A stretch of DNA of 16,845 nt, taken from assembly GCA_964543855.1 (NCBI GenBank), contig CAZJAD010000045.1:1-16845 (forward strand), read 5' to 3'. Origin of the DNA: CAZJAD01 sp964543855 (lineage in GTDB: Bacteria; Electryoneota; RPQS01; DYHQ01). Made by a program: the position numbers and the translations under genes. The notes under the pieces were generated by a model. It worked only from the letters and a program-made list of their open reading frames with translations, ran no database searches and was not told the DNA's origin. Each line of letters opens with the position of its first letter. Positions within the stretch are counted from its first letter, which is position 1. This document shows positions 13,543 to 16,845 of this stretch, in pieces.

Positions 13543-15141
13543 TCAGTCCACCACTCCACTGGGCCTTGAATGAGCAATCTCGGCCGCCCGGTCAAAGAGG
13601 GTGAGCGCCGTTTGGACTTGTCTGTCACCCTGCACCCGAACCGCGTAGTAGTACTGACGACGGTTAAAGAGCGTGCTGGCAATCTCTCCTCGTAGCGCGT
13701 CCTTGATAAAACCTTCGTCCGCATTCCACGCTGCGGTATCCAGCTCGATGTCTTTGGCCCGAACAAGCTCACGGAAATCTTGCAGCATCTCATCCGTAAT
13801 CTGGAACTCTTTCGAGAATTGTGAGAAATCCTCGCCGAGATCCGGGTGCTTCAAGGCAAAATCCGAAGCATACTCAAAAAAGAGCCGTTTCGACATGAGT
13901 TGGTAGGTTTGCGCGCTCGCCATATCTGGCGCGATGATCGTATCGGGTCGAATGCCGCCACCGCCGAAGACGAGTCGTCCGGACGCCGTGTAATAGACCT
14001 CCCGATCAGTAGTGTCAACCCCACTCTCATCTCGATCGCTTCGTCCTTCCTCGATGTAATCCGCAACTCCTTTATCATAGGGCCGCTGGATCAGACGGCC
14101 CGAAGGCGTGTAGTAGCGAGCCGTTGTGATTCGAACAACCGATCCATCCGGAAGGTCGAACGGCGTTTGCACCAGGCCCTTGCCGAAACTGGTCTGCCCC
14201 GCAACCAAACCCCGGTCAAGGTCCTGGACGGCTCCGGAGACAATCTCCGAGGCGGATGCGCTGCCATGACTGATAAGGACGATGAGGGGAAAGTCGTACT
14301 TCTTTCCTCGGCCGGTTGAAGAATAGGTCTGATTGCTCTTGGGAATGCGACCCTTCGTATAGACAATGGTCTTACCTTTGTCGGGGATGAAGAGATCTGC
14401 CACACGCCAGGCTTGGTTCAGGTAGCCACCGGGATTGCCACGCAGATCGAGGAGGAGCCGCTTCATACCGATGTTCAGTAGACTGTCCATGGCCTGCGAG
14501 ACTTCTTCTTCGGTCACCGCGGTAAACTGCATGATGTTAATGTAGCCGGTTTGACCGTCCTCGAGCAGAAGTGCCGCCGACACCGAATGGATGGGTATCT
14601 TGTCCCGCGTAATCGTGAAGTCCATCGGGTCTGGAATTCCTTCGCGCGAGATCGTCACCGTCACCTGCGTCCCCTTGGGGCCGCGCAACTTCTCGAAAAC
14701 CTCTTCGTTGGTAATGCCGTAAGCAGAGACGCCCTCGATCTTGATGATCCTGTCCCCGGCTCGAATCCCCAGCCGGTCGGCTGGCGTGCCCGGGATCGGG
14801 GAAACCACCGTCAGCACCTTGTTCTGGATGACAAACTGGATACCAATCCCCTCGAATTCACCCTCGAATCGCTCCTTGATGCGCTTCTGCGCGTCCGCCG
14901 GGATGTAGACGGAATGAGGATCCAGCTTCTCCAACAGCCCACGAATGGCCCCATCCAGCAGCTCTCCCATATCCGGCTCTTCCACATACACATCGCGAAC
15001 CACCCTCAACACATAGCTGAGTTTGGCCAGTTGCCGGTTGACATCCTTGGCATCAGCCCAAAGGTATGGTCCCCAGAGAGCCCCCACACTCACAAGCACG
15101 GCGACCGTGACCGCCATAGCGACCCAACCTCTTCGTCTCAC
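13543..15141 (-). CDS. C-terminal processing peptidase, S41 family (CtpA-like)
   Basis: 532 residues from GTG 15141, with AAGGAG 8 nt upstream. An N-terminal hydrophobic segment (about 5-28) exports or anchors it in the periplasm. Order: helical N-domain with LDPHSVYI (73-80), PDZ domain (about 97-180, GIGIQFVI and GIRAGDRIIKIEG), then the S41 core. LLLDLRGNPGGYLNQA begins near 229. The nucleophile is S296 in GSASASEI, the base is K321 in TSFGKG, and Q325 follows; the 25- and 4-residue spacings match Prc/Tsp (S452, K477, Q481). A C-terminal extension (about 400-532) lies beyond the protease core. Such enzymes trim or degrade envelope proteins from their C-termini. The start overlaps the preceding stop as GTGA (15138-15141), indicating translational coupling to the GlmU-like gene. 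Confidence 0.92.
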   Translation of the reverse strand: MRRRGWVAMAVTVAVLVSVGALWGPYLWADAKDVNRQLAKLSYVLRVVRDVYVEEPDMGELLDGAIRGLLEKLDPHSVYIPADAQKRIKERFEGEFEGIGIQFVIQNKVLTVVSPIPGTPADRLGIRAGDRIIKIEGVSAYGITNEEVFEKLRGPKGTQVTVTISREGIPDPMDFTITRDKIPIHSVSAALLLEDGQTGYINIMQFTAVTEEEVSQAMDSLLNIGMKRLLLDLRGNPGGYLNQAWRVADLFIPDKGKTIVYTKGRIPKSNQTYSSTGRGKKYDFPLIVLISHGSASASEIVSGAVQDLDRGLVAGQTSFGKGLVQTPFDLPDGSVVRITTARYYTPSGRLIQRPYDKGVADYIEEGRSDRDESGVDTTDREVYYTASGRLVFGGGGIRPDTIIAPDMASAQTYQLMSKRLFFEYASDFALKHPDLGEDFSQFSKEFQITDEMLQDFRELVRAKDIELDTAAWNADEGFIKDALRGEIASTLFNRRQYYYAVRVQGDRQVQTALTLFDRAAEIAHSRPSGVVD

Positions 15142-16457
15142 GCTCGTCTCTCCTTCTTTACGATGAACTCATAGTGGCGACGCATCAATTCTTCCGCAGC
15201 TTCCGACAGTACTTTCTCGCGGCGGGCCATCATGGCGCGCGCTGTCTCCAATGTGCGGCTGAGGGGCACTGGCAGAAGACGCTCGGCCCCTCCCCAGTGG
15301 AACGACGGCACAAAACGCTGCGGGAATCCGGCGCCAAAGAGATTGCACGCCACCCCTACCACCGTGCCCGTATTGAACATTGTGTTAATGCCGGTCTTCG
15401 TATGATCTCCAATGAAACAGCCAATATGGCGATGACCGGTGTCGAGATATCGGCCGCCGACTTCCACATGCACGGACTCATAGTTGTTCTTCAAATCGGA
15501 GTTGTTCGTGCCGGCACCGATGTTCACCCACTGTCCCAGATGGGCGTGTCCCAGGAAACCGTCGTGCTGCTTGTTGGAATAGCCCTGAATGATACTCTGA
15601 GTAATTTCGCCGCCCAGCTTGCACACCGGCCCAAAAGATGAACCGCTGTAGAGCCTCGCGCCCGCCTTGATGAGACAATGAGAACCAACAAAAAGTGGAC
15701 CTTCCAGATAACTGTGAGGCAGAATTTCGGTCCCTGCGCCGATGAAAATTGCACCGGTATGATTGCCGAGAACCACTCCCGGATGAATCTTCACCTCGGG
15801 CCCCACGAAGATTGGCGCTCCGCTCAGTCGACCGCACACATCGACCCCCGGCCCCGGATCCCGCAATGGTCGCGCACCCAAGAAGGCATCATTCGATGCG
15901 CCGAGTTGCGCTTGCAGAAGGTCCGCATTGGCCAGCATCGGATCCCAAACATGCCGAGCAATCCGGCAGCGCCAGCCTGCCGGGAGCGCCGATACTCCTC
16001 CCTGTTGAACGAGCAGCTCGGCGAGGTTGTTTCCGCCGTCAGCCAGCAGCCTGCGCGCAATCGTCGCACTTCGCCGCGCGAAAAGGAGTCGACCCTCATC
16101 ATCGACCGCCGTCTCCGGCAGCGGCACGAAGTCATGGGTCTGTTCCGGTCGCAATTCGAAAACGCGCCCATTCAGGAAAACGACATCCTCTCGTTCGGTC
16201 GAACGGACCGCATCCGGCCAGAGCTCGTCACAAAGCCTCTGGAGATGAGTTCTCGGCCTCAGCTGGAGAGACATCTCCGAAGCCCGCTGAACATGATCGA
16301 TGATTGTGCCCGTGCCCACCAGCATGTCCCAGACAGGCCGAAGCACGGTCAACGGGAAGAGATCCGTTTCGACGCCATCGTCTTCGAACAGGCAAACCGT
16401 GGCACCTTCGAAGAGCGAGGGATGAAACGCCAGATTCTCAAGATTAAAGCTGGACAA
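15138..16457 (-). CDS. GlmU-like sugar nucleotidyltransferase / hexapeptide-repeat protein (alternative GlmU family)
   Basis: It matches the family described as alternative bacterial GlmU (UDP-GlcNAc diphosphorylase / glucosamine-1-phosphate acetyltransferase). In many FCB bacteria this family is thought to replace GlmU in making UDP-GlcNAc for peptidoglycan and LPS. The N-terminal part has CLFEDDGVETDLFPLTVLRPVWDM in place of the usual nucleotidyltransferase G-x-G-T-R-M loop. The C-terminal half is a left-handed beta-helix of hexapeptide repeats (IFVGPEVKIHPGVVLG, LGHAHLGQWVNIGAGTNNSDL). The start is uncertain, because no ATG lies before the conserved CLFEDDG. I chose TTG 16457, with GGGGA 6 nt upstream; TTG 16484 would add nine residues. 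Either start overlaps the end of dprA. Its own stop overlaps the protease start as GTGA. Cytoplasmic; the exact reaction is inferred from the family. Confidence 0.82.
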   Translation of the reverse strand: MSSFNLENLAFHPSLFEGATVCLFEDDGVETDLFPLTVLRPVWDMLVGTGTIIDHVQRASEMSLQLRPRTHLQRLCDELWPDAVRSTEREDVVFLNGRVFELRPEQTHDFVPLPETAVDDEGRLLFARRSATIARRLLADGGNNLAELLVQQGGVSALPAGWRCRIARHVWDPMLANADLLQAQLGASNDAFLGARPLRDPGPGVDVCGRLSGAPIFVGPEVKIHPGVVLGNHTGAIFIGAGTEILPHSYLEGPLFVGSHCLIKAGARLYSGSSFGPVCKLGGEITQSIIQGYSNKQHDGFLGHAHLGQWVNIGAGTNNSDLKNNYESVHVEVGGRYLDTGHRHIGCFIGDHTKTGINTMFNTGTVVGVACNLFGAGFPQRFVPSFHWGGAERLLPVPLSRTLETARAMMARREKVLSEAAEELMRRHYEFIVKKERRA

Positions 16458-16845
16458 AATACTTCCCCGGCAATTGCCTGACAATTCCCTTAAGTTCCAT
16501 CAGGAGCAGTGTCCCCAATGCCTCCGCCACCGACAGGTTCAGCGCCTCGGCGATGGCGTCGATATGCCTGGCATCACTCTGATCCAACAGGTGATAGATG
16601 CGCTTCTCTTCTTCCGGCATGTCCGGCTCGAGCAGTTCCGCTTGCTCAGAAAGTCCAGCCCGTGCCTTCGCTCCAACTCGCAGGATACGCAGAACCTGCG
16701 CGGCATTTTCGACGAGGGTCGCGCCCTCGCGAATGAGCGCGTGACAGCCCCGCGACTTGTGATTGTGTACGGAGCCGGGAACCGACATCACTTCCCGTCC
16801 CAAGTCTGCTGCAATGAGCGCGGTGATGAGCGCACCGGAGCGCTC
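16444..16845 (-). CDS. dprA: DNA processing protein DprA, C-terminal part (runs off the right edge)
   Basis: 133 residues up to TAA 16444. The start lies beyond the window (DprA is usually about 360-380 residues). The visible part begins in the Rossmann-like DprA core (ERSGALITALIAADLGREVM, VPGSVHNHKSRGCHALIREGA), whose GREVxxVPG and S-x-G-x-x-x-L-I-x-x-G-A motifs are diagnostic. An acidic linker follows, then a C-terminal winged-helix domain of about 60 residues (EEEKRIYHLLDQSDARHIDAIAEALNLSVAEALGTLLLMELKGIVRQLPGKYFVQ). DprA protects incoming single-stranded DNA and loads RecA during natural transformation. It acts in the cytoplasm. The GlmU-like gene starts within its last codons, so the two are probably co-transcribed. 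Confidence 0.93.
   Translation of the reverse strand, partial: ERSGALITALIAADLGREVMSVPGSVHNHKSRGCHALIREGATLVENAAQVLRILRVGAKARAGLSEQAELLEPDMPEEEKRIYHLLDQSDARHIDAIAEALNLSVAEALGTLLLMELKGIVRQLPGKYFVQL

Noticed and set aside
15678..16481. A 267-codon plus-strand frame opposite the GlmU-like gene
   Set aside because: Antisense shadow of a recognised protein; Arg/Pro/His-rich with no motif.

Overview
The window reads as a piece of an uncultivated Gram-negative bacterium of the Fibrobacteres-Chlorobi-Bacteroidetes (FCB) kind, for example a Zixibacteria-, Eisenbacteria- or KSB1-like lineage. Three secreted proteins end in a type IX secretion (T9SS, Por) sorting domain with a YPNPFN-like motif and a C-terminal LVK or LLK. 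Two of them also carry the LPVEL...TASEQDND module usual beside such domains in FCB genomes. The window also has a TonB/ExbB/ExbD set and the 'alternative GlmU' sugar nucleotidyltransferase family. The exact phylum cannot be fixed from this stretch. A 100-N block (4100-4199) shows it is a scaffolded draft, probably metagenomic.

Layout, left to right. At 1-1686 (+ strand) is the 3' part of a secreted Asp-box (BNR-like) protein. It converges on a cysteine-rich secreted protein (1817-3148, -), with a hairpin terminator between them. All remaining genes are on the minus strand, so they are transcribed right to left: dprA (partial, 16444-16845), a GlmU-like nucleotidyltransferase, a CtpA-type S41 protease, a TPR protein, exbB, exbD, exbD, tonB, a 90-residue two-helix membrane protein, a PstS-like lipoprotein, an SPFH/band-7 protein, a second Asp-box T9SS protein paralogous to the first, and a lactate racemase family gene (larA-like) interrupted by the gap.

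Transcription units inferred from spacing and hairpins: (a) dprA / glmU-like / ctpA, with overlapping ends; (b) the TPR gene, behind a good sigma70-like promoter at 13159-13187; (c) exbB-exbD-exbD-tonB, ending at a hairpin plus T4 at 8421-8444; (d) the small membrane gene overlapping the PstS-like gene, ending at a strong terminator at 7191-7236; (e) SPFH / Asp-box protein / larA-like, tightly spaced.

The ExbB-ExbD-ExbD-TonB proteins should form one inner-membrane, proton-driven motor reaching into the periplasm. A periplasmic TPR protein and a substrate-binding-like lipoprotein flank it, and the lipoprotein lacks the usual phosphate-binding SGT signature. This cluster is the most interesting functional unit here. 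The left third is a secretome island of T9SS cargo. No tRNA, rRNA, CRISPR array, transposase or phage gene was seen.
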